From NCBI RefSeq assembly GCF_000143415.4, contig NW_003314290.1, positions 859,586 to 923,585 on the forward strand: a stretch of DNA of 64,000 nucleotides, in the 5' to 3' direction. The notes under the pieces are model-generated. The model searched no databases. It saw only the letters and a list, made by a program, of their open reading frames with translations, and was not told the origin of the DNA. The first letter of the stretch is position 1, and each line of letters begins with the position of its first letter. A program made the position numbers and the translations under genes. The DNA comes from Selaginella moellendorffii. Lineage: Eukaryota > Streptophyta > Lycopodiopsida > Selaginellales > Selaginellaceae. Positions 34,197-46,100 of the stretch are shown here, in pieces.

Positions 34197-34790
34197 CATC
34201 CATACCTCGATTCCTTGCTTACACCCTCGAATCGGCGCCTGCATTGAGCAAATTCGCTGCGTAGCTCTGGCGCTCTCCTAGGGTTTTCTTCTCTCTCTCA
34301 CTGTTTGGCGCTTTGAGGCAAGGCGGTCAAGCGCTCGATTCTCGAGGGAGAAGAAAATGCCTCGTAGATATCTTGTGAGTTACTCAAGCCCATGAGACCT
34401 AACAGTGCCAGCCTCGGGCAAAGCCGAGCCAAAGCCGTTTTGCCGAGCCTGGGCACACATATATACTGGAGCTCCATGGCGCCTTTGTCCGATTCCATAT
34501 TTGTAGGGTTTTGAGAGCGAGGAGGAGCGAGGGCTCTGCCGCGACAATCGACGCATCGATGCTGCATTCTCCTGCCGGATCAATTTCTCGTTGCTGCTCG
34601 ATCGTCTGCGCGGTCAGAGATAGGAATTTCCTCGCGGCGCTTGCCAGATTCGCATTCTCCCCGTTCCTGAGCTTCATCTTCGAGGCAGCGCTTGGCGATC
34701 GGCGTCTTCCTCCGTGAAAAGAGGTAGACTTTTATTTGGTGGTTATGATAACGAGGTTTTTTTTTTCTCTCTTCCCGTTTCTCTTCTAGG
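34197..34790. promoter_or_regulatory. Promoter and 5' leader region of the NAC gene
   Basis: No conserved ORF is visible. CTAGGGTTTTC (about 34278) and TAGGGTTTTGAG (about 34505) are telo-box-like. A leader intron probably ends at TTCTCTTCTAG (34789), just before the start codon at 34791. Confidence 0.5.
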
Positions 34791-36454
34791 ATGACATGGA
34801 TTCATAGCAGTAGATTTGCGAAGAAGGTTAGAAACGCTGGAGGGGTCGAGAGGATTACTCCCGATGCGCCGGAACACGTCTGCCCGACTTGTAACAAGCC
34901 CATCGACAATGACAATGAACTGGTATGGAGCTAGTTACTGTTTCATTTCTTTTCCGAGAGCGTACCCATTGCTGCAAAAACTACGTCGCAGGCACCACAA
35001 GATTGGACTGGGCTTCCCGCCGGAGTGAAGTTTGATCCGAATGACAAAGAAATTCTGGACCATCTTGCGGCAAAGATTGGTCGCGGTGGAAAGCCGCATG
35101 CTCTCATCGACGAGTTTATTCCGACTCTGGAAGACGACGAAGGGATTTGCTCCAAGCATCCCGAGAAGTTGCCAGGTTTGTCGACGCTAGTTCCTATTTC
35201 TTTTTTTTTTTTTGGCCGAGGCACTGAAACGTTCGCTTTGAAGGTGTGAAGAGCGATGGAAGCAGCAGCCATTTCTTCCACCGGCCGTCCAACGCATACA
35301 CCAAAGGCACCCGGAAGCGCCGGAAAGTCCAGACGGACGATGACGACGAGACCCGATGGCACAAGACCGGAAAGACAAGGCCCGTGATGGAGAACGGCGA
35401 GGTCATTGGCTGGAAGAAGATCATGGTTCTCTACACGAACTTCAAGAAGAAGTCCAAGCCAAAGAAGACAAACTGGGTGATCCATCAGTACCACGTCGGC
35501 ATTCACGAAGACGAAAGAGAGGGCGAGCTGGTCATGTCCAAAGTGTTCTTCCAAACTCAACCTCGAGGCTCTGTGCGCGAGCCGTGCGAAGCAAACGAAG
35601 CAGCCGAAGCCAACGAAGGAGCCGAAGTAGCTGAGGCCAACGATTCGAACGACGTCAACGAAGCCTCGTTCAGCCGCGAGTTGGAGGCGGCCCTCGCTTG
35701 CGAGCCCGAGAACGATGAGTCTGCGAAGGTGGCAAGGACTTGCTCGACGAGCACTCCAGAGGTGGTGAAGCCCTGCTCGACGAGCACTCCAGAGGTGGTG
35801 AAGCCCTGCTCGACGAGCACTGCAGAGGTGGTGTGGCCCTGCTCGACGAGCACTCCAGAGGTGCTGAGGCCCTGCTCGACGAGCACTCCAGAGGTGGTGT
35901 GGCCCTGCTCGACGAGCACTCCAGAGGTGGTGAGGCCCTGTCCGAGCAGACCGGTGCCGCAGCTGGCGGAGATGTGCCCAACGATAGACGGCTACTATGT
36001 GCGTAACCTTTTGCTCGTTTTCTCTTGGCAAGACTAACTCCCTCTTTATTTTTCAGGGAGCGTCAACTTCTGGCATGTCCCTCGTGAGGTGTCCGACTGC
36101 TCAACAGCCTCTTCCACAAACCCCTGCCGAGAGAGTGATAGAGGAGCTGCTCTGCGACGAAAGTTTCAACAACGTTGCCACCGAGTTCGAGAACCTTAGT
36201 AGCCAGGAGATTCGAGCCTTCACGGAGGTCGCGGGGATAAGTTGCGAGGAGGAGGACATCCTGAACTTTAGCAACGAGATGGACTTCTCCCTTGGGGTTG
36301 CAGTAAGTTCTTCTTGGTTGCCCCTTTCGTGAATCAATTGACCACCTTTTGATCTGTCGTGCAGCCGGAGATCACTAGCCAGGAAGTAGCCGACTGGTTC
36401 AAGAGCCAGAGCCAGGAACAGGGACTGGAACAGGACTACAGAGCTCCTTTTTGA
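34791..36454 (+). CDS. SOG1: NAC transcription factor, SOG1-like (DNA-damage response regulator)
   Basis: Five exons (34791-34922, 34992-35175, 35244-35998, 36057-36302, 36365-36454) encode 468 aa. The N-terminus has the C-P-x-C zinc-knuckle-like [14 protein letters not shown] and then the NAC core: [45 protein letters not shown]-like [40 protein letters not shown] and [11 protein letters not shown]. These phrases are specific to the ANAC008/SOG1 branch. The C-terminus contains four SQ dipeptides (SSQEI, TSQEV, KSQSQEQ), the kind of site phosphorylated by ATM in Arabidopsis SOG1. Between them lies a six-unit 11-aa repeat. Its role as master regulator of the DNA-damage response is known for Arabidopsis and inferred here. 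Confidence 0.92.
35741..35938 (+). repeat. 33-bp coding minisatellite in the SOG1-like gene (6 units)
   Basis: Six in-frame 33-bp units encode [11 protein letters not shown] with variation at position 6 (P/A), 9 (V/L) and 10 (K/W/R). The units are almost identical at DNA level, which points to recent expansion. Confidence 0.95.
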
Positions 36455-36556
36455 CAGGTTAAGCTCGAAACCAAGAGCTTGTATAGTTAAATAAGTAGGA
36501 CAGATTCTTTCTCTTCTTCGTCCTCGTCGTTATTTTATCAGAGGTTCGTGGCGATT

Positions 36557-38155
36557 TTACTTGGCTTCGTTGAGAAAGCCAGCTTTTCTTCCCTCGAAGC
36601 CGGGTCGCATTAGCTTCTTCTCCCTCTGTGGTGTAAACAAGAGAGTCAGATCAATCAATGTAACAAGCTTGCAAACCTTCGCTATGAGCCTTTGCTTGCG
36701 AGCGTCAATGCGCTCCTTGATATGAGAGGCCCGGGTCTGTTGCTTCTCTTGAGCTCGCTGTGCTTCGCTATCGTGTCGATCTTGCCTGGAAAGAAAGAAG
36801 AGAGATTTTCGCTTTCACAGAGTGAGATTGATGGAGCACTGACCATTTCTTTGCACTCTTTTCGCGACGTTGGTGCTCTCGTTTCAAGCTTTGCTTGAGC
36901 AGCTTGGGATTGTCGAAGACCTTGAAGTAGAATCATCAAAGACATTATAGATCATCAGAAAAACAAAGCTTTACTTTCTGTCCGGAAGCTCGGCTGAGTG
37001 CTGCGTCCCACGAGTGCTTTGATGCAACGTCCTGTAGAGAAAGCAGTGGTGAGTTTTTGTTTCTTTCTCTAGAAGAAGGAAATCCAGTTCTTACTTTGCC
37101 CTTCTCGGTGTCTTGGATATCCTTTTGAAGCTTCGTAGCCTAGAAAAAAACCATCGATCAAAACTCGACTAGCTAAGAATAAGTTCTTTACCTGTTCGAG
37201 CAGCTTTTCCTTGCTCTTCCGGTTTAGAGTTCGCTTCTGGGAGTCTATTTTCACCCGGCCAAACTCCATATCACTCGCAACTGGGACCTTTTCGCTCGAA
37301 ACTGGAACAATCCCAGTTTCCTTGTGGCCCTGAAAGTGTTTTGACGCTCATGTGAATAAATCACGAGGATTCTTACTTGCTTTTGCCGCTTGTTGGCCTG
37401 AGTGGTCTTGTTCTCCGACTTCTTGCGTTTCTTCGAGGCGTCCTTGGTCCTTTCCTGCCAGTCCCGAGCTTTGTTTATTCGCCTCTCAGCTCGTATCGCC
37501 TCGATTCGCTTGTGGAGCCGTTCTCGCAGTTCCTGGCTCGACTTGACGCGTTCCGTCCCAGCAACGGGAGCTGCAAGATCCACGACTTCAATCGTGGAAA
37601 CGGATTGGTTCGACGGAAAACAGCCTACCTTGTTCTGCGTCTCCCTTGCCGTTTTCTTCTGCTTTCGCTTCCTCGTCTTCTTCCTCTTTCTCTGCGTGTG
37701 CCTCCGCTACTTCATTTCGTTGCTGCAAAACTTGCAAAGTTGTGACGAACTTCTCTGGATCGAGCTGCAGTTACAAAAGCTTCAATGAAGGGCAAGGCAA
37801 ACCAAAGAGTTATTTTCTAGCACACCATACACGATCTCTCCGCGCTTTCTTCGAGTGCTCCTTCGTTAATCTCCTCGCCTCTCGTTTTTCTCTCTTGGTC
37901 ATCCCAAACACCTGCATTATACCAGAAAGGAGCAGTAAATCACACCGCAATGCTCCGAGGTAGAGAAGAGCTTACCCATTGTTTCTCCACATTGTCATCA
38001 GCGGGAAGATAAAACTTCGGAGGAATCAAGTCCACCAATTCGTCAAAATCTGCAGGCGGAGCAATCGGTCGATCAAGGAACGCCAGCTGATAGGGAGACT
38101 TACAACGCGAGTTGGCACAGACGATCTCCGCAAGATCGATCGCCAAGCAGCCCAT
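36557..38155 (-). CDS. SURF6: SURF6-like ribosome-biogenesis protein
   Basis: Several short exons encode a highly basic protein. The order matches plant SURF6: FDELVDLIPPKFYLPADD near the N-terminus, LDPEKFVTTLQVLQQR, SSQELRERLHKRIEAIRAERR, VASDMEFGRVKID, KHSWDAALSRASGQKVFDNPKLLKQSLKREHQRREKSAKKW in pieces across exons, and a Lys/Arg-rich end FEGRKAGFLNEAK. SURF6 is a nucleolar nucleic-acid-binding protein for rRNA processing. Two telo-boxes (AACCCTAAA) at 38166-38195 lie just before the start codon, as in many ribosomal-protein genes. Exact exon borders were not all fixed. Confidence 0.88.
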
Positions 38156-38163
38156 CTCCTCGA

Positions 38164-38200
38164 AGAACCCTAAATCATGGAAGAACCCTAAAACCCTCGT
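38164..38200 (-). promoter_or_regulatory. Telo-box pair upstream of SURF6
   Basis: GAACCCTAAATC and GAACCCTAAAACCCTCG lie 10-45 bp from the SURF6 start codon. The AAACCCTAA motif is a known mark of plant ribosome-biogenesis promoters. Confidence 0.6.
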
Positions 38201-39480
38201 TTTAGTTATAAAGAACTTTAAAGATTATACAGTCCTGTTCCTCACCGGGGCAAGCTTCTCGGAGGAGTTTTCTTCTGTTCCTTGAATAATCAATGTGATA
38301 CTTGTGACTTCGAAAACACTTATTCCTGAAATCAGAATCACTGGGACAACATTTTGTGATATCAATAACTTTTCCACGGTGACCACTTTCACAGCTGCCC
38401 CTTTCAGTCTATCACTTTAACATTCAATCCGGATGCATGTACTGAGCCTGAGGGATCACAAAAGCTTTCACTTGAAGATCGGTTCAGTCAACTTACTTGA
38501 GGACTGCATGTCTGACCTGGGATACGAGTCTCAAGCCCAGTGGTACTAGTTGAAGAAAACGTGCTCAAGGTCTCAACAAGCAGGCCAAGGCTGACGCCAA
38601 ATCTCAGCTCTGCCGAGTAAAGAACCCTAGAAGAAGAACATCAATGAAACAATGAATTTACTTCTTTCTAATTGTATGAGGCATCCCCATTCTTTAACAA
38701 TGATCACCGAGACCTTGCAAATAGGTGTGGAAAAGGGAAGAAAGCTTTCTAGCCATAACAAGAAGAAACAATTCTTTCCTTACAGACTCAAGAGAGTATT
38801 CTTAAAATCTCTTTCTTTACTCCGTCCTAGCTTCCAAACAAATCCAAAGCAAAGTTCGAATCATTTTTTGCTCCATACCTCTGGCACTGAGAGCTGCAAG
38901 CGAAATGGCCCAAGTATGGGCAGGAACGCATCCTCCTCAAGAGCTCTACAGACCTTTCACACTCTAGTTCTTACTTGTAGAGATCATGCTGGGTTTTTCT
39001 TTGTAGCTTTTGCAGCCCAAGAACAAGAAAAAGCTTTTATTCTCCCAGAAACGAGAAACAAACCTGAACTGGGAAATCTCAACTCTCCGCAGCACTTCTT
39101 GTCCTTCCCACACAGTTGCATTGGTGTTAAGCTTCCTGGAATAATAGTTTCTTCAGAGGAGGAACTGCAAAGAACCTTTATCGTGAATTTTATAGAGCTA
39201 TTAATCCATACTATGGCAGTAAGATTATTTTGTTGTCATCAACTTTGATAAACTAAGTCAATAGACAATGTACTCAATTAACACTAAACATTTTAAAAGA
39301 AACACAGTTTATATTATCCTAAGAAGACAAATTAACAGTAAACACTAATTATAAAATAATTAGAGGTTTATCTGTTTCATTTGAGGAATATTTTAAAATA
39401 TACTTAAATATTCTAGAAATATTCGTTACACCCTTTCTAAAGTAAACCAAAAATATACTTGAAAAATTAATTATAGGGCT
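38201..39480. other. Intergenic region with no supported gene
   Basis: A 198-codon plus-strand ORF (38652-39248) has no recognisable domain and an amino-acid mix that looks random. The minus strand has a few protein-like snatches (LRFGVSLGLLVETLSTFSS near 38570-38620, DISQNVVPVILISGIS near 38330-38370) that could be a decayed gene. The last 250 bp are AT-rich. Confidence 0.45.
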
Positions 39481-39484
39481 AAAG

Positions 39485-40996
39485 TTATGTAATTAAAATG
39501 AAACTCTTTGTGTATGTGCTAGATAAAAGCAAGAAAGAGGAGGGGCACTTGGGTTCCAGTTGATGGATGGACGTCGCAGCTCTCTCAGCCCGTTCCAGGT
39601 CACCATGGAGCACACACGCAGCGAGCAACTCTGTCCAGGTTTGAGCATCCGGCAAGAATGGCATTGAATGCGCCAGCTCCTCTGCCTCGTCCAGCAGCTT
39701 CGATCGGCCCAGAATCCCTACCATGGCGCTGTAGTGCTGGAGCGTGATCGCTAGGCCGTGGCCGGCCGCGATCGAGTGAAAGATTTCCCTGCCGCGATCC
39801 AGCATCCCGACGTGGTTGAATCCGCTCAGCACGCTTATGAACGTGATCGCGGTCGGCACGACGCCATCCAGGATCATCGCGCCAAAGAGCTCGACGCCAA
39901 GATCGCCGTGGCCATTCTGCGCGAACGCCTGGATGAGGGTGCTCCAAGAGATCGCGTCTGGATCGGGCATCGCAGCGAAGATTCGTCTGCATTGATCTGT
40001 GTGCCCCGCCTGGGCGTGCGCCTGGAGGAGCGTGTTCCAGGCGGCGGTGGATCGCCCGGGCATGGCGTCGAAGAATCGATGGAGCTGGGCGATGTTCTTG
40101 GCTAGGGTGTATGCCTGGAGCATTGCATTCCAAGCCACGGCATCGCGCTGGGGGAGAGATGCGAAGAGATCCTCAGCTCTGGCGATATTTCCTTGATCCG
40201 AGAAGCCTTGGAGCAGCGCCGTGGAGGAGACGACCTCGTGGAGTGGCATCCTCGCGACGAGTTCTTTCACTTGATCCAGTTGCCGCGCTAGGGTATTTGC
40301 GGCGATGAGCGCGTTCCAGGAGATCATGTTTCTCTGCGGCATAGCATCAAAGATTCGCTTGCATTCGCGGAGATTCTCAGCTCTTGCGCTCGCCTGGAGG
40401 ATTCCTGTCCAGGAAATCGTGTCTCGCCTCGGCATTCTCTCGAAGATCTCCCTCGCCAGCGCCGATTCACCGCTGTGCGCGTAGCCCGTGAGGATCGCGT
40501 GCCAGGAGACGAGATCCCGCTGCCGCATTCGTTGGAAGAATCCCCAGGCCTCGCGCAGCCGCCCGGCCCTGGCGTGGACAGTGATCATCACATTCCACGA
40601 CACGGTGTCTCGATCGTCCATCCTCTCGAAGCAGGATCGCGCCTCTTCCAGACGCCCGCGATCGGCATACGCGACGATGATCGTGTTCCAGGCGCGGATA
40701 TTTCGCCCAGGCATCGCATCGATGAGCTCTCGCGTCTCTCGCAGAAGCCCGCCGCGCGCGTAGGCCGCGATGATCCGGCTCCAGGAGAAGCCATTGGGGG
40801 ATTCGATCGAATCGAAGAGCTTGCGGGCTTCGGTCACGCATCCACAGCTCGTGTACATGTCGAGGACGCTGTTGGCAAGGTGCGTGTTCTTCCCGAGATT
40901 CTCAGTGACTGAGATTTGCTCGTGGATCTTCTTTCCCAGGGCGAGATCTCTGCTATCAGCGCAGCTCTTGAGAGCTTGGATGATTCGTGCTTCCAT
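39485..40996 (-). CDS. Pentatricopeptide repeat protein, intronless (503 aa)
   Basis: One open frame from ATG 40996 to 39485. After an N-terminal LGKKIHEQ segment come about a dozen repeats with the plant pattern of short repeats without long linkers (for example RDTVSWNVMITVHARAGRLREAW, RNMISWNALIAANTLARQLDQ). It ends with a PPR/E-like tail (HYSAMVGILGRSKLLDEAEEL, TWTELLAACVLHGDLERAERAA). No DYW domain is present, and the protein ends soon after the E-like motifs. The family binds single-stranded RNA in plastids or mitochondria for editing, splicing or stability. A clear target peptide is not obvious. The gene is divergent from the IBA57-like gene with only 46 bp between start codons. Confidence 0.95.
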   Translation of the reverse strand: MEARIIQALKSCADSRDLALGKKIHEQISVTENLGKNTHLANSVLDMYTSCGCVTEARKLFDSIESPNGFSWSRIIAAYARGGLLRETRELIDAMPGRNIRAWNTIIVAYADRGRLEEARSCFERMDDRDTVSWNVMITVHARAGRLREAWGFFQRMRQRDLVSWHAILTGYAHSGESALAREIFERMPRRDTISWTGILQASARAENLRECKRIFDAMPQRNMISWNALIAANTLARQLDQVKELVARMPLHEVVSSTALLQGFSDQGNIARAEDLFASLPQRDAVAWNAMLQAYTLAKNIAQLHRFFDAMPGRSTAAWNTLLQAHAQAGHTDQCRRIFAAMPDPDAISWSTLIQAFAQNGHGDLGVELFGAMILDGVVPTAITFISVLSGFNHVGMLDRGREIFHSIAAGHGLAITLQHYSAMVGILGRSKLLDEAEELAHSMPFLPDAQTWTELLAACVLHGDLERAERAATSIHQLEPKCPSSFLLLSSTYTKSFILIT

Positions 40997-41042
40997 TTGA
41001 ATATCGCGGCCATTGTTCTTTGTTTTTAGGGTTTATCCGGCC
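40997..41042. promoter_or_regulatory. 46-bp bidirectional start region, PPR (-) / IBA57-like (+)
   Basis: Start codons at 40996 (minus) and 41043 (plus) leave 46 bp. A telo-box TTTTAGGGTTT (41024-41034) fills part of it. True promoters must overlap the other gene's coding sequence, or translation starts further inside. Confidence 0.6.
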
Positions 41043-42960
41043 ATGGCGAGCCTGTGCGTTCCAGGCGCTGGCGCTGTCGCCGCCGCGGTCCCACAGGCCA
41101 GATCTTTGGCTCGCGACGCCGCATTCAGCAAGAAGGTTTGCAGTAGATCACGGATTCACGCGAGGATCTTGAGTGGGAAATTTGATGCTCGTCGCGTCGT
41201 CATGGCCGCTGTTCCTGACGTCGTTCCTCCGCCAATAGAAAATGATTTGGAGGTAGAATTTTTGCTAGCAGAGCAGAGTTTGCTCTGGATTTGATGGTAA
41301 GCTGTGATGTTCCAGGATGTTTTGCTCGAAACCGGTGCACAGATCTCCGACAATGGCATCGTCCAGACGTTTGGAAACGATGAGGAAGCATTGAAAGCGG
41401 CCGATTCCGGATGTGCTGTAAGAGAACTGTTTCTCAGCGCTTTTTCTACGATGTTTAATTTTCTCGACTGACAGGTGATAGAGATGTCTCACTTTGGAAG
41501 ACTCCGGGGTTTGAATGTTCTATACTATTGTTTGTGCTGCAAACGCTGATGACTTTTATTATTCCAGTCACTGGTGACGACCGGTTGCGGTTTCTGCACA
41601 ACCAGAGTACTGCTGATTTTCTGCCGCTTAAGGACGGGGAGGTAAGTCCTACGTAGCGTGTGAGAGTTAGTTTTCCTGATATCAAAAGCTTTTCAGGGGT
41701 GCGATACAGTTTTTGTGACGAACACCGCAAGAACAATCGATCTAGCAACCGCATGGGCGATGGTGAGGATTTACACGCTTTGACGTTTCTGTTGATTTGG
41801 AATGGTTGCAGCAGACTTGATGATTGGTGCAGAATACGGCTGTGATTCTTCTCGTTTCTCCAGAGACTCGGCACGATCTTATCAAACTGCTCAATAAGTA
41901 ACTTGTCGATTTCTTCCCGACTTTGTCAGACCTCAACTTTTTCTTTGGTTTAGGTACATTTTCTTTTCGGACAAAGTGGAAGTGGATGATATCACAGAGA
42001 AGACCTCCTATTTTTCAATCGTAGGCCCCCAAAGCGATAATGTCAGTAAGAGCCCCCTTGTCTTTATGTTCAAGCAACAATCATGCTTTCCTGTTGAAGG
42101 TTATGCGGCAGCTAAAGTTGGAGTCTTTGATCGATAAGCCATACGGAACTCATGTACACTACACCGTAAGCATTCATTCATGCCAAGGAAAGTTGATGAC
42201 ACTTTGATCTCGTTCAACTTTTCAGGCGAATGGGGCACCTGTAACCGTGGGAGTCGGCTCTGGACTGTGCACGAAAGGCTACTCTTTCCTCGTGTCCACT
42301 GCCGCCGCGGGTCCTGTGTGGACCTCGATATTAAAATGCGGTGCTTTGCCAATGGGATCTTCGGCCTGGGAACGCTTGCGAATCTTGCAAGGTAATGGAA
42401 GAATCAATCGATTGTTTTTTATGAAAACCGAGGCTCTTGACGTGCAAGCGCAGGCAGGCCAGTTCCTGGCAAGGAGCTTACCGACGAGTTCAACGTCCTG
42501 GAAGCTGGACTCTGGAGGACAATCTCGCAAACCAAAGGTTAATTTTTTCTTTTCTTCGTCGTAAACGAAAACCAGCCAAGCACATTTCCCAGGTTGCTAC
42601 ATCGGGCAGGAAACAGTGGCGAGACTAATCACATACAACGGTGTCAAGCAACACTTGCACGGTGTAAAACTCACCGGAGCTGTGGAACCAGGAACGATCC
42701 TGACGACAAGAGATGGTGTCAAGGTACTCAAATCATTTTTTCTCAAAACCTGCGTTCCATAGCTTCACACCTTTTTCAAGGCCGGGAAGCTGACGAGCTG
42801 CACGAGAGAAGCTCCATATTTTGGACTGTGCTACATTAGAAAACAATGCGGCGGTCCCGGGCTGGAGATTAAAATCGGCGATGGATCAGTGACAGGAATC
42901 CTTGTCCAAGTTCCAGGCTTGGCTCGAGAGCTATCATCTGGATCACGAACGGTGACTTAG
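41043..42960 (+). CDS. Chloroplast IBA57-like / GcvT-fold Fe-S cluster assembly protein
   Basis: Multi-exon gene. The N-terminus (MASLCVPGAGAVAAAVPQARSLARDAA) looks like a plastid transit peptide. The T-protein fold follows: HFGRLR, VTGDDRLRFLHNQSTADF, TNTARTIDLATAW and the family signature KGCYIGQETVARL (near 42590-42630), the K-G-C-[FY]-x-G-[QE] motif of YgfZ/IBA57. The end is GSVTGILVQVPGL. It is most like Arabidopsis At1g60990. YgfZ/IBA57 proteins use folate in [4Fe-4S] cluster assembly; a GcvT-type aminomethyltransferase is unlikely because of that signature. The stop is at 42958-42960. Confidence 0.88.
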
Positions 42961-43189
42961 TTTTTGCGCCTTATCACATGGCCCCCCACGTTGTGAATTG
43001 GAATACTGGTTTTCAAACGGGTCGGATATGTATCAGGCTGACGTGGGCGACAAGCGTCCGTTAGATTCTCTTCCACTATCGGCGTACAGGATGGGCCTAC
43101 AGCGGGCGGCTGGGACGCGACACGTGTCACCGCAAAAGTCCACTGCCGAGGCATCTCAGCCGTCCGATTGCCGTCAGCCGGCGGTGGCC

Positions 43190-46100
43190 ATGGCCATGGC
43201 CGTGGCTTCTCCCCGCGATTCGAGCTTTAGGGTTCTCTCCGGAGCTCTCGATTCCTTCCCTAGAGAGGCGCTGGAGAAAGAGGAAGAGATGTTTGATCTG
43301 AATGAGCCGGCGGATGAGCCGCTAGCGCCAGAGGCATCGGCGGCTCGCGCCGCGGCTGCCGAGGAGCAAGATCGAAAGGAGAAAGATCTATCGCCAGCGC
43401 GAGAGCTCGACAAGGAGGAGGAAGAGGAGGGCGCTTGCTCGGGATTGTCACTTCTAGCGCACACGGTGGAGCAGTGGAAGCCAATAAAGAGGGCTTTGGA
43501 AGAAGAGGCGCAAGAACAAGGCGCCGTGCCGGAGATCCAAGCGAGTCAAGAAGAGATTCAGCTGGAGAAGCCCGGGAGCGAATGTAGGGGCTTGCTTCCA
43601 GCCCCACCCAGCGAGGAAAACGATGATGATCTAAATGCCAAGCAGTGGCGCCTCTCCTCCTCCGCCACCATCGCCGCCGCCGCCGCCAAGGAGCAGCAGC
43701 GATCCGCGTCGTGGCCCAGATCCCAGAGGCCGGCGGCGCCGGCGCTGGTTAGATCTACGAGCTTCCAGATGTTGTTTCGCGACGAGAGGGCGGACGACAA
43801 TGCCGTAGACTCGAACGGCCGCGCGGGCGTGGGGGAAGAGGAAGAACCCAAGAACACCACCGCGCCAGGAAACTTATGTGAGTTCTTCCCGATCGAGAAC
43901 GATCATCCCAGCGACAACGTGACGAAGAACACCACAGACTTAGAGGTATCTCATGACAAGATTTGCTCTTCGATCGATCTTATCGATGCTCGAGAGGAGA
44001 AAACTTCGATTACCACCTTGGAGGAGAGCTCGCCCGCTCCTCCTCCTCTTGCTACCGTGGATTCGACCACCACCACCATCGCCACCAAGAACAACAACGC
44101 CAGTAGCGAGACCATGATCCACCACGATCACTCTGACCCCCTCGACGACTCGAAATTCGTGAGTGTGATCTGGCAAGGACAGATTAACTTCCAAGATGTT
44201 AAAGTCCCTAGCATGGTTGCCGCATGCTCCAGGGGATGGCAACACGTCTTTAAGAACCGGAAGGTGGCGGATGATCTCACCGTGCAACGCTGCGCCAGTA
44301 CCGACAAGTACGTGAACTCTGGACGACCTCTTTTGTTTTTCTTTGCTTTTTTTTTCTTCTCTTTTTTTTTTTTCTGGTGTTTTTGGTGCTGTCCATTTTT
44401 TGTTCCATGTTTTCTTCGTTGAAAGTTTCGTGTTTTCTACTTGTGTACTCTAACATTACGCGTGTAGATTTCTGGGAGCTGTGAAGGAGTACGTAGCCGA
44501 GCCCGGTGTCAAAGTGACGCAAAGATCATCCGGCGCGTCGTCTCCGAATCTGAACAAGCTGGTAAGGGAGGATATGGATTCGTCAACTGTCATTTTCTCT
44601 TCTTTTTCGTGTGCGTGCGTGTGTGTGTGTTTGTGAACTTTTTTCTTACTTGTGCTCCTCTTGCTTTTTCTAGGTGGAATTCCTTGTTGGTGGTGGCACG
44701 GGAAATGATCCCGGCCTATCACTCAAAGGTCCTTTGGTCGCGGTGGTACCTCTCCACGACGAAGATAAAGTGTGGCTTGCGGACCTCTACCTTGTCCCTG
44801 CGTCGGCGCTCAGCGAGGCCGAGCCAGGAGAGCTGAGCTCGTCCGACGAGGATTTCCTCTACGGCTTCGTCTCACTCTCTCCGGCCGGGGATGGCGAGGA
44901 CGAGTCTTTCGCTTGGCTCAAGGATGAAGCATCGAATATCGACGACGAGCCAGTCACTAGCAGTAAGAAGGACGTTTTAGTGGAAGACAAACCACCTCCA
45001 GCTCCAAATGTGGATTTATCTGGAGATAGCAAGCACCAGCAGCAGGACTTGGAGGAAGGACAACTGGTTAGCGAGGATCAAGGTGGAAAAGAAGCTGCGG
45101 CCTATGCAAGCTACGATAGAAGGAAAAGATATGGCGAGGACGAGAAGAAATCCAAATCCAATGGTGGTGAGGCAGAGGGGAAGGCAAGGGATAGGCACCG
45201 GCATAGGGACCACGAGAGGGACAAGGAGCAGGACAGGGAACGGTTACCACGTCGTGATCGGGACCGTGAGGCGGACCATCGGGACCGAGACACCCGAGAC
45301 AACAGAGAGAGTGTTTATGCGAGGAGAAGTGGCAACTACGATTATCTCCCGCGACTAGACACCACCAAAGGTGGTCGCCATCGCGATGGTGACAAGGACC
45401 GGGGCCCGCACACCTGGGAGAATGGTGGCCGGGGAGGACAGAGTGGCAGGGAGAGAGTGAGGAGCCGGTCCAAGGAGAGGGAGAAGGAGCGAGAGCGTCT
45501 TCCTCCTCCTCCGCCTCCTCTTCCTCCGGTGGAGAAGAACGCCAAGGATGCGAGAGGGAAGAAGGTGACGGTGGTGGAACCGAGTAAGAAGCATGAGGCT
45601 TTTGATAAGAAGAAGAGGGAGAGGTCGCCGGACTATAAAGGCAGCAATGGGAAGCGCTTGAAGGAGGCGGAGGCGGATAAGCACGACGATGGTAGAGCGG
45701 GGCGGAAGGGTCGGGCGGAGGTAGATGGTGACTATCCGTTGGCGAAAATGCAAGGGAAAGAGAAGGGAGAGGTGACGAAGCACCACCATCAAGGCTCGGA
45801 GGAGCGAGCTGGTTCTAGTCCAGACCGAAAGGGAAAAGAGTATACGATAGTTACTGGAGAGGATGAGAACGAGGCGTATGCGGAGATGTTTGTGAGAAGT
45901 TGTGATCCCGACATACGAACCTGGGTTCCATCGGTACAAAACGCGAGACACTTGCGTGAGGATTATGGTAAGTAACTCAGTTATTTTTCCTGCTGTTGTG
46001 ATTGATGTTACTTCTCTTGGTGACTTGCGAAGGTGTCACTCTTCTGATGGATGTCATGGAACCTCAGCAAGGTGAGGAGGCTTTCACTTTAACTTTCTTC

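Noticed and set aside
34943-36031. 362-codon minus-strand ORF
   Set aside because: Antisense to the SOG1-like exons; its [10 protein letters not shown] repeat is the reverse of the 33-bp coding repeat.
38652-39248. 198-codon plus-strand ORF
   Set aside because: No domain or splice context; amino-acid composition looks random.
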